The notes beneath the pieces were generated by a model that was not told where the DNA came from, made no database searches, and saw nothing but the letters and a program-made list of their open reading frames with translations. The position numbers were made by a program, and so were the translations under genes. This document shows, piece after piece, positions 26,603 through 35,225 of a stretch of 64,000 nt of DNA. This stretch comes from Pandoraea iniqua. GTDB lineage: Bacteria; Pseudomonadota; Gammaproteobacteria; Burkholderiales; Burkholderiaceae. Positions within the stretch are counted from its first letter, which is position 1. Every line of letters starts with the position of its first letter. The stretch spans positions 1,169,816-1,233,815 of the forward strand of contig NZ_CABPSF010000002.1 of assembly GCF_902459685.1 (NCBI RefSeq), written 5' to 3'.

Positions 26603-27067
26603 ATGTCTGGCATTTTCACCCCTGGCGAAACCGAATTCGACGCGATCACCGAGTTGTGGGAAGCGTCCGTGCGCGCGACGCACGATTTCCTGAGCGATGC
26701 GGACATTGCTTGGCTGCGTCCGCGCATTCGCGAAGACTATCTGGGCGCGGTAACGCTGCGCGTGTTCCGCGACGATGCCGGTGTCATCCGTGGCTTTCTC
26801 GGTACGGCCGAGGGCAACGTGGAAATGTTGTTCATCGCGCCCGAAGCGCGCAGGCAGGGTATCGGCGCGGCGCTGCTGGCTTATGCCGTGCGCGAACTCG
26901 ACTGCACGATGGTCGACGTCAATGAACAGAACCCGCAGGCGCAGGCGTTCTACCGGCGCGAGGGCTTCGAAGTGATCGGGCGCTCCGAGCTGGACGGGCA
27001 GGGCCGTCCGTTCCCGTTATTGCATATGCGTCTCGCTACCGCGAAGACGGCAGCAGGCGCTGTTTGA
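26603..27067 (+). CDS. GNAT-family N-acetyltransferase
   Basis: 154 residues. The acetyl-CoA binding motif A is clear: VEMLFIAPEARRQGIGAALL near 75-94, then VDVNEQNPQAQAFYRREGF for motif B. It resembles YjaB-type acetyltransferases (substrate unknown). Its 3' end overlaps that of the convergent eamA by 32 bases. Confidence 0.88.
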   Translation: MSGIFTPGETEFDAITELWEASVRATHDFLSDADIAWLRPRIREDYLGAVTLRVFRDDAGVIRGFLGTAEGNVEMLFIAPEARRQGIGAALLAYAVRELDCTMVDVNEQNPQAQAFYRREGFEVIGRSELDGQGRPFPLLHMRLATAKTAAGAV

Positions 27068-27920
27068 TCTTTGCGCCGAACACGTTGACGGCAAGCCCGG
27101 CCATGACAAGGACCGCGCCGGCGATTTGCGGCGTTGTGAGTTGTTCGTCCAGCAGCAGGGCTGCTGAGGCGAGACCGATGATCGGTACGAGCAGCGAGAA
27201 CGGGGCGACCTGACTGGCCGGGTAGCGTGTCATCAGCCGGCCCCAGAGGCTGTAGCCGACGAGCGTCGCGATAAACGCCAGATAGGCGATCGCGAAGATC
27301 GATGCGCCCGAGATGTGTGAGAGCGACGCGGTGATCTGCGCCGGCCCTTCGAACCAGTAAGACAGCAGCGCAAACGGAATCGGCGGGATCAGGCTGGCCC
27401 ACACCACGAGCCCGACCAGATCGACTTGGCCGATCTTCTTCGTCACGATGTTGCCGGTGGCCCAGCTGAGCGACGCGCAGAGCGTGAGCACAAAGCCGAG
27501 CAGCGTCATGGCGCCGCCGCCTTGTGCGCCGATGATGGCCAGCCCGGCGGCGGCAATCAGCAGGCCGACGACGTTTTGTGCCCGAAACCGTTCACCCAGA
27601 CAGGCGACGGCAAGCCCCAGCGTGAAGAAGGCCTGCGCCTGAAGCACGAGCGAGGCGAGCCCGGCCGGCATGCCGACGTACATCGCGGTGAACAAGAGGG
27701 CGAACTGGCCAAACGAGATGGTGACGCCGTAGGCAATCAGCCAGCGCCAAGGCACCGCCGGGCGCTTGACGAAAAAGATGGCGGGAAACGCGGCGAGCAG
27801 GAAGCGGAGCGCGCCAAGCAACATGGGCGGCACGCCGTGCAGCCCGACTTTGATGACCACGAAGTTCACGCCCCAGGCAAGGACCACGATCAGTGCCTGC
27901 AACAGATCCTTCGGGGCCAT
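27036..27920 (-). CDS. eamA: EamA-type exporter, probable O-acetylserine/cysteine exporter
   Basis: 294 residues with ten membrane helices. The N-terminal half closely follows E. coli EamA/YdeD: ALIVVLAWGVNFVVIKVGLH, AAFPAIFFVKRPAVP, VTISFGQFALLFTAMYVGMP and AGLASLVLQAQAFFTLGL. EamA exports cysteine-pathway metabolites. The start ATG at 27920 has GGAGA nine bases upstream; a longer frame running to 28103 lacks family similarity. Confidence 0.88.
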   Translation of the reverse strand: MAPKDLLQALIVVLAWGVNFVVIKVGLHGVPPMLLGALRFLLAAFPAIFFVKRPAVPWRWLIAYGVTISFGQFALLFTAMYVGMPAGLASLVLQAQAFFTLGLAVACLGERFRAQNVVGLLIAAAGLAIIGAQGGGAMTLLGFVLTLCASLSWATGNIVTKKIGQVDLVGLVVWASLIPPIPFALLSYWFEGPAQITASLSHISGASIFAIAYLAFIATLVGYSLWGRLMTRYPASQVAPFSLLVPIIGLASAALLLDEQLTTPQIAGAVLVMAGLAVNVFGAKIKQRLLPSSR

Positions 27921-28224
27921 GGGGGCGTCTCCTTGTGTGTGTTCTTGTGACATCGGGAAGGCGAAAGTGTACTCCCCGAGCGTCGACGTTGTCGTCAGGA
28001 AACGAATCGATCGAGTTGTGATGTGTCCTTCGCGAAGGGCTCGGTGCGGAGTCCGCGGGCGGGTTGTGCCCGGGTTGCGCCCGCCTGCGAGGCCGATACG
28101 CATGACGTATACTTCGTGTTTTGTATCGTAAAAGACGTCGTTTGACGGGGTGCCACGACATTGGCATTCCCCCGGGACAGATCAGAACAGATCAAGACGT
28201 AACAGGAAATACCGAGGAATTTGC

Positions 28225-29280
28225 ATGAACTTGCCTGCCCGCCGCGTCAGCGTGGCGCCGATGATGGATTGGACCGATTCGAATTGTCGGGTTTTCCATC
28301 GCCAGCTTTCGCGTCACACGTGGCTGTATACCGAGATGGTGACGACCGGTGCGTTGTTGCACGGTGACGTCGCGCGTCATCTGGACTTCGATGCGGTCGA
28401 GCATCCGGTGGCGTTGCAACTCGGCGGCAGCGAGCCGCAGGATCTCGCGCGTGCGGCGAAGCTGGGTGAGCAGTGGGGTTACGACGAAATCAATCTGAAC
28501 TGCGGGTGTCCCTCGGAGCGCGTGCAGCGCGGCGCGTTCGGAGCGTGCCTGATGGCCGAGCCTGAACTGGTCGCCGACTGCGTGAAGGCGATGCGCGACG
28601 TGGTGCAAGTGCCGGTGACGGTCAAGCATCGCATCGGTATCGATGATGTCGAGTCGTTTTCGTTCGTTGAAGATTTTGTCGGCAAGATCGCCGAGGCAGG
28701 TTGCAGCACGTTCATCGTTCATGCGCGCAATGCCATTCTCAAGGGGCTGAGCCCGAAAGAGAATCGCGAGATTCCGCCGCTCAAGTACGACTATGCGTAT
28801 CGTCTCAAGCAGGCATTTCCGCAGCTCGAGATTCTGATCAACGGTGGCGTGAAGACGCTCGACGAGGTGGCGCTGCATCTTCAGCACGTCGATGGTGTGA
28901 TGCTGGGCCGTGAGGCGTATCACAACCCCTATGTGCTGGCGGAAGTCGACGCACGTTTCTACGACGATCCCGCGCCGGTGAAGTCACGCGAGGCCGTTGA
29001 GGATGCATTGATCGAATACGCGGCGGCGCAAGTGGCGAAGGGGCACTATCTGGGCGCGATCACGCGTCACGCACTGGGCTTGTATCGTGGCGTGCCGGGC
29101 GCACGCGGATGGCGCCGGGTGCTCTCCGACCCGAAGCGCCTGAAGGCGGGCATCGGTGCGTTCGAAGAGGCGCGTGCGCAACTGCGCGCGGGGGCGCTGG
29201 CCGAGCGCGACAGCCGTGATGCACGCGAAGCACGTGATGCAGGTGACGTGCAGAACGTGTCGTCATTGATGTCGGCATAA
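28225..29280 (+). CDS. dusA: tRNA-dihydrouridine(20/20a) synthase
   Basis: 351 residues. The DusA hallmarks are RRVSVAPMMDWTDSNCRVFH, YTEMVTTGALLHGD and the catalytic-Cys block NCGCPSERVQRGAFGACLM, plus FIVHARNAILKGLSPKENRE. It reduces U20/U20a in tRNA D-loops using FMN. Start chosen at the ATG after GAGGAA. The last 35 residues (REARDAGDVQNVSSLMSA) are a repetitive hydrophilic extension beyond the usual end. Confidence 0.96.
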   Translation: MNLPARRVSVAPMMDWTDSNCRVFHRQLSRHTWLYTEMVTTGALLHGDVARHLDFDAVEHPVALQLGGSEPQDLARAAKLGEQWGYDEINLNCGCPSERVQRGAFGACLMAEPELVADCVKAMRDVVQVPVTVKHRIGIDDVESFSFVEDFVGKIAEAGCSTFIVHARNAILKGLSPKENREIPPLKYDYAYRLKQAFPQLEILINGGVKTLDEVALHLQHVDGVMLGREAYHNPYVLAEVDARFYDDPAPVKSREAVEDALIEYAAAQVAKGHYLGAITRHALGLYRGVPGARGWRRVLSDPKRLKAGIGAFEEARAQLRAGALAERDSRDAREARDAGDVQNVSSLMSA

Positions 29281-29387
29281 AGCCTAAGAGGCAGAAGCGC
29301 GGCGGGTCATTGCCGCGCGAGATCGACGTGTCGCGCATCGATCGCGCGTGTGGGCCAAGAAATATTTAAAAGAAGTGAAGAAAGTGC

Positions 29388-29417
29388 TTGGCAACGCGAT
29401 AATAACGTCGCTATAAT
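29388..29417 (+). promoter_or_regulatory. Promoter of tRNA-His
   Basis: TTGGCA (29388-29393), 18 bases, TATAAT (29412-29417). The tRNA begins 42 bases later. Confidence 0.6.
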
Positions 29418-29459
29418 CTTGTTTCTGTTCAGCAAGCAAGTCATGTTGTTGATCACGGC

Positions 29460-29536
29460 GGTGGCCGTAGCTCAGTTGGTAGAGTCCTGGATTGTGATTC
29501 CAGTCGTCGTGGGTTCGAGTCCCATCGGTCACCCCA
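29460..29536 (+). tRNA. tRNA-His (GTG)
   Basis: 77 bases including the extra G at position -1, which pairs with C73, and encoded CCA. The anticodon loop TTGTGAT gives GTG. Confidence 0.96.
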
Positions 29537-29614
29537 AAATCCCCTTCGCGGTATTTTGCCGCCACCCGTAGTTTCTCCATCGTTCGTCTGTAGTCCCTCC
29601 CATTTTTATTCCCG

Positions 29615-30802
29615 TTATTTCGCGTCTCTCGTGCCGTCGGCTGCGTGCGACCGGCGATGTCTGACGACGTCGACCAGCAACGTTATCGCGGTGGCGAACA
29701 GCACACCCGCCATGATCACGAGGCCCAACACGGCGAGCTGCGGTGGCCCCGACGGGCTTTGCGGCGTTGTAGGCCCGGCAGAGAAGCGCGGCGCATCGAC
29801 ACTCTGGGCGCTGATGCGTTGTATCGGCTGCATGAGCTTGTTGTGCACTTCGCGAGTCATGTCATCGGCCAACTCACCATCGTCGAAGAACGCGTTGAGC
29901 GAGTCGAGATAGACCTTCAGCAACTGATGGCCCGTGAGTGTGGGCTTGACCTTCGCATTGAACGCTTCGTAGAAACGCAGCGCGATCGCATTTTGTGCGG
30001 CGCGCCGCTTGAGGCGCTGGGCGTCCGCTTTGTTCGTTGCCATGTCGGATTCGATGCCGATCATCTGCGACATCGGCGATAGAAAACGTGCCGAGGCCGC
30101 GGCGTCCGTGCTTAACAGTTGCCCCTGATCCATCTCATCCGAATCGGGGTAGCGCTCGGCGGTCTCACGGGAACGCGCGAGCAGGTCGGTCATCTCATCG
30201 CGCCGCACACTGTTCTCGATGCGCTTGTTATCTAGCGTTTGTTTGTCTTCGAGCGCCTGCATATTCGCGCGTCGCACATCGCCCGCGAGGGTCTGACTGA
30301 GCATGGTGTCAGTGAGAAACCCGGCGAACAATTGCAATCGGGCGGCGGCGTCACTGCCGGATAGGTGGCTCGACATTGTGAGTTCGAGGCCCACCGACGT
30401 CAGATTCTCGTTGTCGTTCAGTTTGACAAAGGGGAGGTCGTTCTTGCCATAAGGCATGACTAACGACACATGCTCGCTGAGAAATGGCTCGTCGAGCGCT
30501 TCCATCAGGAATTGCCCTGCTGGCGTATTGAGTGCGTTATTCGCGCTTAAGTACTGCTTTAGCAGTGCGTCGTCGGAAAAGGCTGGATTCTCGGCTTTGT
30601 ACTGAACCAGATGTTGCTTGACGATCAATAGACCATGGCTCTCGAAGCGGTAGAGCATGGCGCTCGTCAGCACATACAGCGCAACCGAAAGGGTAGTGAC
30701 CAACAGCAGCCAGAGTGCTCGGTTCCGCTTGATGTTTTCAAGAACGATGATGCCGGTGGACGTCTCGGGGGCTTTTTTATTATGTCCTGCCAATTTCACC
30801 AT
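29615..30802 (-). CDS. Wzz-like two-TM membrane protein, paralogue B
   Basis: 395 residues from the ATG at 30802 (GGAA six bases upstream; a TTG at 30826 is the alternative). One membrane helix near 28-50 (ALWLLLVTTLSVALYVLTSA), a large helical periplasmic region with coiled-coil stretches, and a C-terminal helix near 358-380 (LAVLGLVIMAGVLFATAITL) preceded by a Pro-rich segment. This is the topology of Wzz/polysaccharide co-polymerases. It shares RFLSPMxQMIGxESD and DAPRFxxGPTxP with the neighbour at 30956-32191, so the two are duplicates. No polysaccharide genes are near. Function unknown; PCP-like is inference from topology. Confidence 0.75.
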   Translation of the reverse strand: MVKLAGHNKKAPETSTGIIVLENIKRNRALWLLLVTTLSVALYVLTSAMLYRFESHGLLIVKQHLVQYKAENPAFSDDALLKQYLSANNALNTPAGQFLMEALDEPFLSEHVSLVMPYGKNDLPFVKLNDNENLTSVGLELTMSSHLSGSDAAARLQLFAGFLTDTMLSQTLAGDVRRANMQALEDKQTLDNKRIENSVRRDEMTDLLARSRETAERYPDSDEMDQGQLLSTDAAASARFLSPMSQMIGIESDMATNKADAQRLKRRAAQNAIALRFYEAFNAKVKPTLTGHQLLKVYLDSLNAFFDDGELADDMTREVHNKLMQPIQRISAQSVDAPRFSAGPTTPQSPSGPPQLAVLGLVIMAGVLFATAITLLVDVVRHRRSHAADGTRDAK

Positions 30803-30908
30803 CGTAGATTCCGGAAGCCGATGCAAAAATGAGATGTCGATCTGCGAAAGGCGCCAAGGATATCAGAGCAAAATGACGGTAATACGGTCGCCGATGTGAC
30901 ACGCGCAT

Positions 30909-30943
30909 AAAAAAAGCCGCTCGGGAGGGAGCGGCTTTTTTTT
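30909..30943 (-). terminator. Terminator between the two Wzz-like genes
   Basis: AAAAAAAGCCGCTC and GAGCGGCTTTTTTTT form a strong stem around GGGAGG. It closes the upstream paralogue; the T-run exists on both strands, so it could work bidirectionally. Confidence 0.9.
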
Positions 30944-30955
30944 GCCTTACGGTGT

Positions 30956-32191
30956 TCAGGCACTACGCGCTTCGTGAGTCAGCTCTCGGGGTATCTCCGA
31001 AATCGCCGGCGGGAGCGTGACCGGCGACGTGTTTCCCTGTTGGCGATGCTTGCCGAGTGCGAAAAAATCGAAGGCCAGCGTGGCGATGGTTGCCAACAAC
31101 GTGGCGAGTGCGCCAGCGGCGAGCAAAAGCACCAGTGGCGCCGGGCCTTGCATTCGTGATGGAACCGTGGGGCCCGAGGTAAAGCGCGGTGCATCCAGGC
31201 CTTGCGAACGCATGGATTGAACCATCAGCAATTGCGTGTTGTAGACCTCGCGCCGAACGTCGTCGGTCGGGCTGGTGTCACCGAAATAGTGCCCGATGGC
31301 AGCGACAAAGTCGCCAAGCAACTGCTCGCCGGTCGGGTCCTTCGGGAGCTTCGCGAACAGACCTTCATAAAACTGAAGTGCGACGGTGTTCTGCGTTTGC
31401 TGGCGTTTCAGGCGATCGAGCGACGTCTTGACGGCGGCGATGTCGGACTCCAGGCCGATCATTTGGGCCATCGGGGACAGGAAGCGTCCCGCGTCTCCCG
31501 TCGTCGTCAGCAACTGACGATCGTTCAGGCGCGACGATTCCGGGTAACGGGCGGCGATCTGGCGCGTGGCGTCCAAACGGCTCGTCAGCTCGCGCAGGTT
31601 AAGGTTGGCTTCGATCAACTGATTGTCGATGACCTGCTGCTGGCTTCGCGCGGCCACCAGCTTGTTGCGCAATTCCGATGTCAACGTTTGCTTGAGCATG
31701 GCATCGACGACAAATCCCGCCAGCAGTCGCATACGCGCAGCGGCCTGTTCGCCGGAAGTGCGGCTCTGCAACTTGAGGTCGAGGCCGGTGGAGATCAGTG
31801 CCGACCGGTCTTTGTCGCCGACGTAGCGCGCATCCTCCTTGCCGTACGGCATGGTCAGGATGAGATGCTTGGTGACGAACGCATTGCTCACCGAATGCAG
31901 CAGGAACTGGCCCTCGGGGGTCTCGAGCTTATCCTTGCTGGCGAGGTAGCGTCGCAGCAACGCGCCATCGTAGAACGCCGGCCGTTGCGCGTTGTAGAGC
32001 GAAACGTCTCTGCGCAGCAGCACAAATCCGTTGCTCTCGTATTTGTAGGTAATCGCGTGGACGCCTAAATAGATGACCGCTGCGAGCACCACTGCCAAGG
32101 GCAGGAAAATCTTCCACCGAGCTACGAGTCGATACACCCAATTCGGGATAAACGGCTCTTCGGCCTCCCCATTGTGAAATTTCGCATTCAT
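30956..32191 (-). CDS. Wzz-like two-TM membrane protein, paralogue A
   Basis: 411 residues. Helix one near 28-48 (IFLPLAVVLAAVIYLGVHAI), periplasmic helical region with coiled coils (about 180-300), helix two near 355-380 (LVLLLAAGALATLLATIATL) after a Pro/Gly-rich stretch, then a short cytoplasmic tail. Shared blocks with the downstream paralogue include LLRRYLAS/LLKQYLSA, PEGQFLLHSV/PAGQFLMEAL and MPYGKED/MPYGKND. Each gene has its own terminator or gap, so they are probably separate transcripts. Resembles chain-length determinant proteins in layout only. Confidence 0.75.
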   Translation of the reverse strand: MNAKFHNGEAEEPFIPNWVYRLVARWKIFLPLAVVLAAVIYLGVHAITYKYESNGFVLLRRDVSLYNAQRPAFYDGALLRRYLASKDKLETPEGQFLLHSVSNAFVTKHLILTMPYGKEDARYVGDKDRSALISTGLDLKLQSRTSGEQAAARMRLLAGFVVDAMLKQTLTSELRNKLVAARSQQQVIDNQLIEANLNLRELTSRLDATRQIAARYPESSRLNDRQLLTTTGDAGRFLSPMAQMIGLESDIAAVKTSLDRLKRQQTQNTVALQFYEGLFAKLPKDPTGEQLLGDFVAAIGHYFGDTSPTDDVRREVYNTQLLMVQSMRSQGLDAPRFTSGPTVPSRMQGPAPLVLLLAAGALATLLATIATLAFDFFALGKHRQQGNTSPVTLPPAISEIPRELTHEARSA

Positions 32192-32469
32192 TTTAGAATC
32201 TCTTGACTTCGCAAGAATTTTTCTTGGTCGATTCGCACCTTAACAGATTAGGGAAATCGAGTAAATGTGGAGGCCTAAGTAAAAATTCAGGCGGCGGCTT
32301 CACGAAATATCCATGATTCCCGACCGTCGATGCATAGAATTGTTGCGGTTTTGTGACGCATGCCTCATGCGTCGTGGCGGCATGAAGATAGAGTGACGAC
32401 ATTCTTGATCTAGATCTAACTCCCGTCCTGCAAGGCTTCGCCGCCAGCGTTGCGCCGACGCATAATGAA

Positions 32470-32566
32470 TTTGTCATGTTTTCATGACCCTGTCTTCCCG
32501 GGATAGTCATGGTGCCCCGTGCGTTCCGGTTTTCTCAGCCCGCCTCTCTCAGGCGGGTTTTTTTAT
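32470..32566 (+). ncRNA. Candidate small RNA ending at an orphan terminator
   Basis: A -10-like CATAAT (about 32461) is followed by the perfect hairpin GTCATG-TTTT-CATGAC (about 32473-32488) and, some 50 bases later, the terminator CCCGCCT/AGGCGGG plus seven T. No open reading frame precedes this terminator on the plus strand. The -35 element is weak. It could instead be the leader of the following small gene. Confidence 0.35.
32539..32565 (+). terminator. Orphan rho-independent terminator
   Basis: CCCGCCT and AGGCGGG flank a CTCTC loop and are followed by TTTTTTT. It lies about 105 bases before the small DUF1488-like gene. Confidence 0.88.
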
Positions 32567-32670
32567 GCTGCCAGTTTTGACAGGGGAAAAATACGAACGC
32601 GATCCTAAAGTGATAGCATTTTTTGTCCGAATTTAACGATTGGGCAGTATCCGAGAAATGGAGAGGTGCG

Positions 32671-32928
32671 ATGGGCGCGACGTTGCACGGCGGCATTGGA
32701 CTGGTCGACGATGACCGGTCGGTGCGCTTTTACCTCAATGTGGACGGCACGGTCTGGACCTGCCTGATCGAGCGCGCCGCGCTGAATCGACTCGCTGGCC
32801 GTGACGCGGCCGGGGAAGCGCTCTTCGATCAATTCGTGGATCACGAAGACGCCATCGTCGCGCTGGCGGTCGCTGCAATTTCAGACGGTGCTCAATCCGA
32901 ACCCGTCATCCTGCGCGCCACCGGCTAA
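32671..32928 (+). CDS. Small DUF1488-like protein
   Basis: 85 residues from an ATG with GGAGAGG upstream; a TTG at 32623 would add 16 residues. The pattern RSVRFYLNVDGTVWTCLIERAALNRLAG with FDQFVDHEDAIVALAVAAI matches the small DUF1488 family common in Burkholderiales (strand-strand-helix-helix). Function unknown. Another small protein gene follows 81 bases later. Confidence 0.7.
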   Translation: MGATLHGGIGLVDDDRSVRFYLNVDGTVWTCLIERAALNRLAGRDAAGEALFDQFVDHEDAIVALAVAAISDGAQSEPVILRATG

Positions 32929-33009
32929 TCGGTACGCACCCGCCGCGACGTCATACGATGTCACGACATTTCACGCCACTTCACGCCACCTTATGCACCG
33001 GAGTCCGTC

Positions 33010-33258
33010 ATGAGCTATGCCTCGCATGAGCAGATGTACGAATATCGCGCCGGCTATGAAATTCGCGTCAAGGCGTTTCAAAACGAGTACGCCGGCCCTT
33101 GGGACTATCTGGTGCAAGTCTCCCGCCATGGGAAGCCGGAAGGGCCGGAAGTGCGCTCGCCCGATGGGCATCGGGACAATCGTGTCGACGCCGAAATGGC
33201 CGGTCGCAAAGCAGGCGAGCGCATTGTCGATGAGTTGCTCGGCGACGGTGACGACTGA
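33010..33258 (+). CDS. Small hypothetical protein
   Basis: 82 residues, acidic-basic mixed and soluble: MSYASHEQMYEYRAGYEI... with a central WDYLVQVSRHG segment and a helical C-terminus (AEMAGRKAGERIVDELLG). It looks like a compact alpha/beta single domain. Not recognised. It may be co-transcribed with the DUF1488-like gene. Confidence 0.6.
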   Translation: MSYASHEQMYEYRAGYEIRVKAFQNEYAGPWDYLVQVSRHGKPEGPEVRSPDGHRDNRVDAEMAGRKAGERIVDELLGDGDD

Positions 33259-33308
33259 GTCGAAACTGGCGCACACCTTCACGAACCTTCGCGAAAGTTC
33301 ATGAATCT

Positions 33309-35087
33309 TCAGGCGCCGGCAGCGGCCCAACGCCCCTCGTCTTGCCGCACCGCGAGGTGATCTTCTGCGAGCTTTTCCAGATGCGCGCGCAACGAGCGCC
33401 GCGCTACTGCGTGACGCACTGCCGGCACATCGTCGTACACGATCGGTGTGAGCGTCTCGATCGTCGCCGGTCCGTGCCGACGAAGGGCGTCGAGTACGCG
33501 AGCTTCCCGCTGAAGACGATGGGCGATCAGCCGTGCAATACGCTGTGCGGGTTGATCCATGACGAAGCCATGCCCCGGTGCGAGCCATTCGGGCGCGAGC
33601 GCAGCCAATTTTTTCAACGAATGCAGATACGTCGCCATGTGCCCGTCAGGTGGGTTGATAACGACCGTCGAGCCCTGCATGACGTGATCGCCCGTGAAGA
33701 CAATTTTCGCTTCGTCGAGCGCGTAGCAGAGATGATTGGCCGCGTGTCCCGGGGTATGAATAGCACGCAAAATACGGCCATCGGGTAACCCCACGGCATC
33801 GCCATCTTTCAGCACGATATCCGGCACAAACGTCAGATCCTGACCTTCCTCGTGTTGCGCAGGCATCCCGTATGTCGTGGCCCCCGTGCGCGCAGCAAGG
33901 GTACGGGCGGCCGGCGAGTGATCGCGGTGGGTATGGGTGACGAAAATCTGCCGGATACCGCCCGGCGCTGCCCGCAAAATCGCGTCGATATGCGACGGAT
34001 CGTCAGGCCCCGGATCGATCACCGCCCACGCGTTGGCCGGGCCGCCGCCAATGAGATAGGTGTTCGTGCCCGGGCCCGTCATCATGCCCGGATTGGGCGC
34101 GCTCACGCGCAGCACGCCGGGCATGAGTGTGACTACGCGTCCCGGCACGATGTCGTAGCTGCCCGTGCCTTGTTCGTGCGGATCGGTCAGCGACAATTCG
34201 GCCCATGCCGGCTCGTCGGGGGTCACGGGCCAGCGGCCGCGCTTGCCGTCTGCCAGCCGAGGCTGAATGCGCGGCACGTCGGTAAGCGCCTGCGCGGCGG
34301 CGACCGCGGTGTCGACATCGCCCATACGTTCGAGCCATTGCAGAAGCTTGCGTGTCGGCGGCAACAAGCGCAGTTGCTCGGCGTGGGCGAAGGCATAGGC
34401 AGGGCGCATCCAGCGGTGTGCTGCCGTTTCCACCTGATCGACTTCGGCCTGTTGCCCGTCGGGCAGCACCGCGAGAAAGAAGCGGGTGTCGAATCGTTTC
34501 GGAAGCGCGAGCGGCGTCACCCAGTGGCTCAGGTAATGCAGCCGGTTCGGCGCCAGTCGTATGTCGAACGTTCGGCACAGCGAGGTCAGGTCCGTCGCCG
34601 CGTCATGAAGCGCTTCACGATGCGCGCGAATGGCCGTCAGGCGGGTGATGTCGATCGGCGTGCCGATAGGTTCTGCGACACGGTCTTCGGCGTGGCTCGC
34701 CACATGGCTTCCCGCATGGCTTCCCGCATCGCCGCTCACAACGTCCGCAAACAAAACACCCGTCTCTTCGAAGCATTCCCGAATCGCGGCGATGTAGTAG
34801 TCGAGTCCCCCCTCGGGCAAATGCAGGCGATCGCTCGCGGCCGCATCGTCGAGCCCGTAGCACGCGGCATGCGCGTGCCGGTCGGCGGCATCCACGACCC
34901 CGCCGGGGAAAACATAGGCGTCGGAACTGAAATCGTTGGCGCGCACGGCGCGGCGCAGCAGCAGGACTTCCATGCCACTCGGTCGCGCGCGAAGCACGAC
35001 GAGACTCGCTGCTTGACGCAGGGAAGGGGCAGACGGGCGCGAACGGGACGAATCGAACGAACCAGACGAATCTGAGGTGGCGGACAT
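33309..35087 (-). CDS. Fused Nudix and metallo-beta-lactamase (LACTB2-like) hydrolase
   Basis: 592 residues from the ATG at 35087; the frame runs further but without family sequence. Residues about 20-270 form a divergent Nudix domain (VLLLRRA...VFPGGVVD...AAIRECFEETGVLF) with a long insert between the two halves of the Nudix box. Residues about 290-590 are a metallo-beta-lactamase domain: metal motif THTHRDHSPAA, then HTPGHAANHLCY and FTGDHVMQGSTVVINPPDG, with a C-terminal winged-helix-like region as in LACTB2. Both halves are hydrolases of phosphate/ester or RNA-like substrates. The fusion is known in Burkholderiales but its role is unclear. Confidence 0.85.
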   Translation of the reverse strand: MSATSDSSGSFDSSRSRPSAPSLRQAASLVVLRARPSGMEVLLLRRAVRANDFSSDAYVFPGGVVDAADRHAHAACYGLDDAAASDRLHLPEGGLDYYIAAIRECFEETGVLFADVVSGDAGSHAGSHVASHAEDRVAEPIGTPIDITRLTAIRAHREALHDAATDLTSLCRTFDIRLAPNRLHYLSHWVTPLALPKRFDTRFFLAVLPDGQQAEVDQVETAAHRWMRPAYAFAHAEQLRLLPPTRKLLQWLERMGDVDTAVAAAQALTDVPRIQPRLADGKRGRWPVTPDEPAWAELSLTDPHEQGTGSYDIVPGRVVTLMPGVLRVSAPNPGMMTGPGTNTYLIGGGPANAWAVIDPGPDDPSHIDAILRAAPGGIRQIFVTHTHRDHSPAARTLAARTGATTYGMPAQHEEGQDLTFVPDIVLKDGDAVGLPDGRILRAIHTPGHAANHLCYALDEAKIVFTGDHVMQGSTVVINPPDGHMATYLHSLKKLAALAPEWLAPGHGFVMDQPAQRIARLIAHRLQREARVLDALRRHGPATIETLTPIVYDDVPAVRHAVARRSLRAHLEKLAEDHLAVRQDEGRWAAAGA

Positions 35088-35225
35088 GGCGCTGCCGGCG
35101 CATAAGCCAAGCGAAGTCGCGAAGTCCTTAGTGTGCCATTGGAAGCGTCGACGCACCTGAGCCGGTGCGTCTCGTTTGTCTCATTTCGCGGGGAACCGTG
35201 GACACATGGCGAGCAGGTGGCAACA

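Larger units (their letters stand above)
32192..32670. other. Intergenic region with a possible small RNA
   Basis: About 480 bases. The left part is AT-rich and probably holds the promoter of the minus-strand Wzz-like gene. The right part has a plus-strand terminator (32539-32565) not preceded by any credible gene. A minus-strand frame across 32193-32510 lacks coding character. Confidence 0.6.

Noticed and set aside
32193..32510. Minus-strand 105-residue frame in the intergenic region
   Set aside because: No ribosome site and no protein-like composition; overlaps the AT-rich promoter region.
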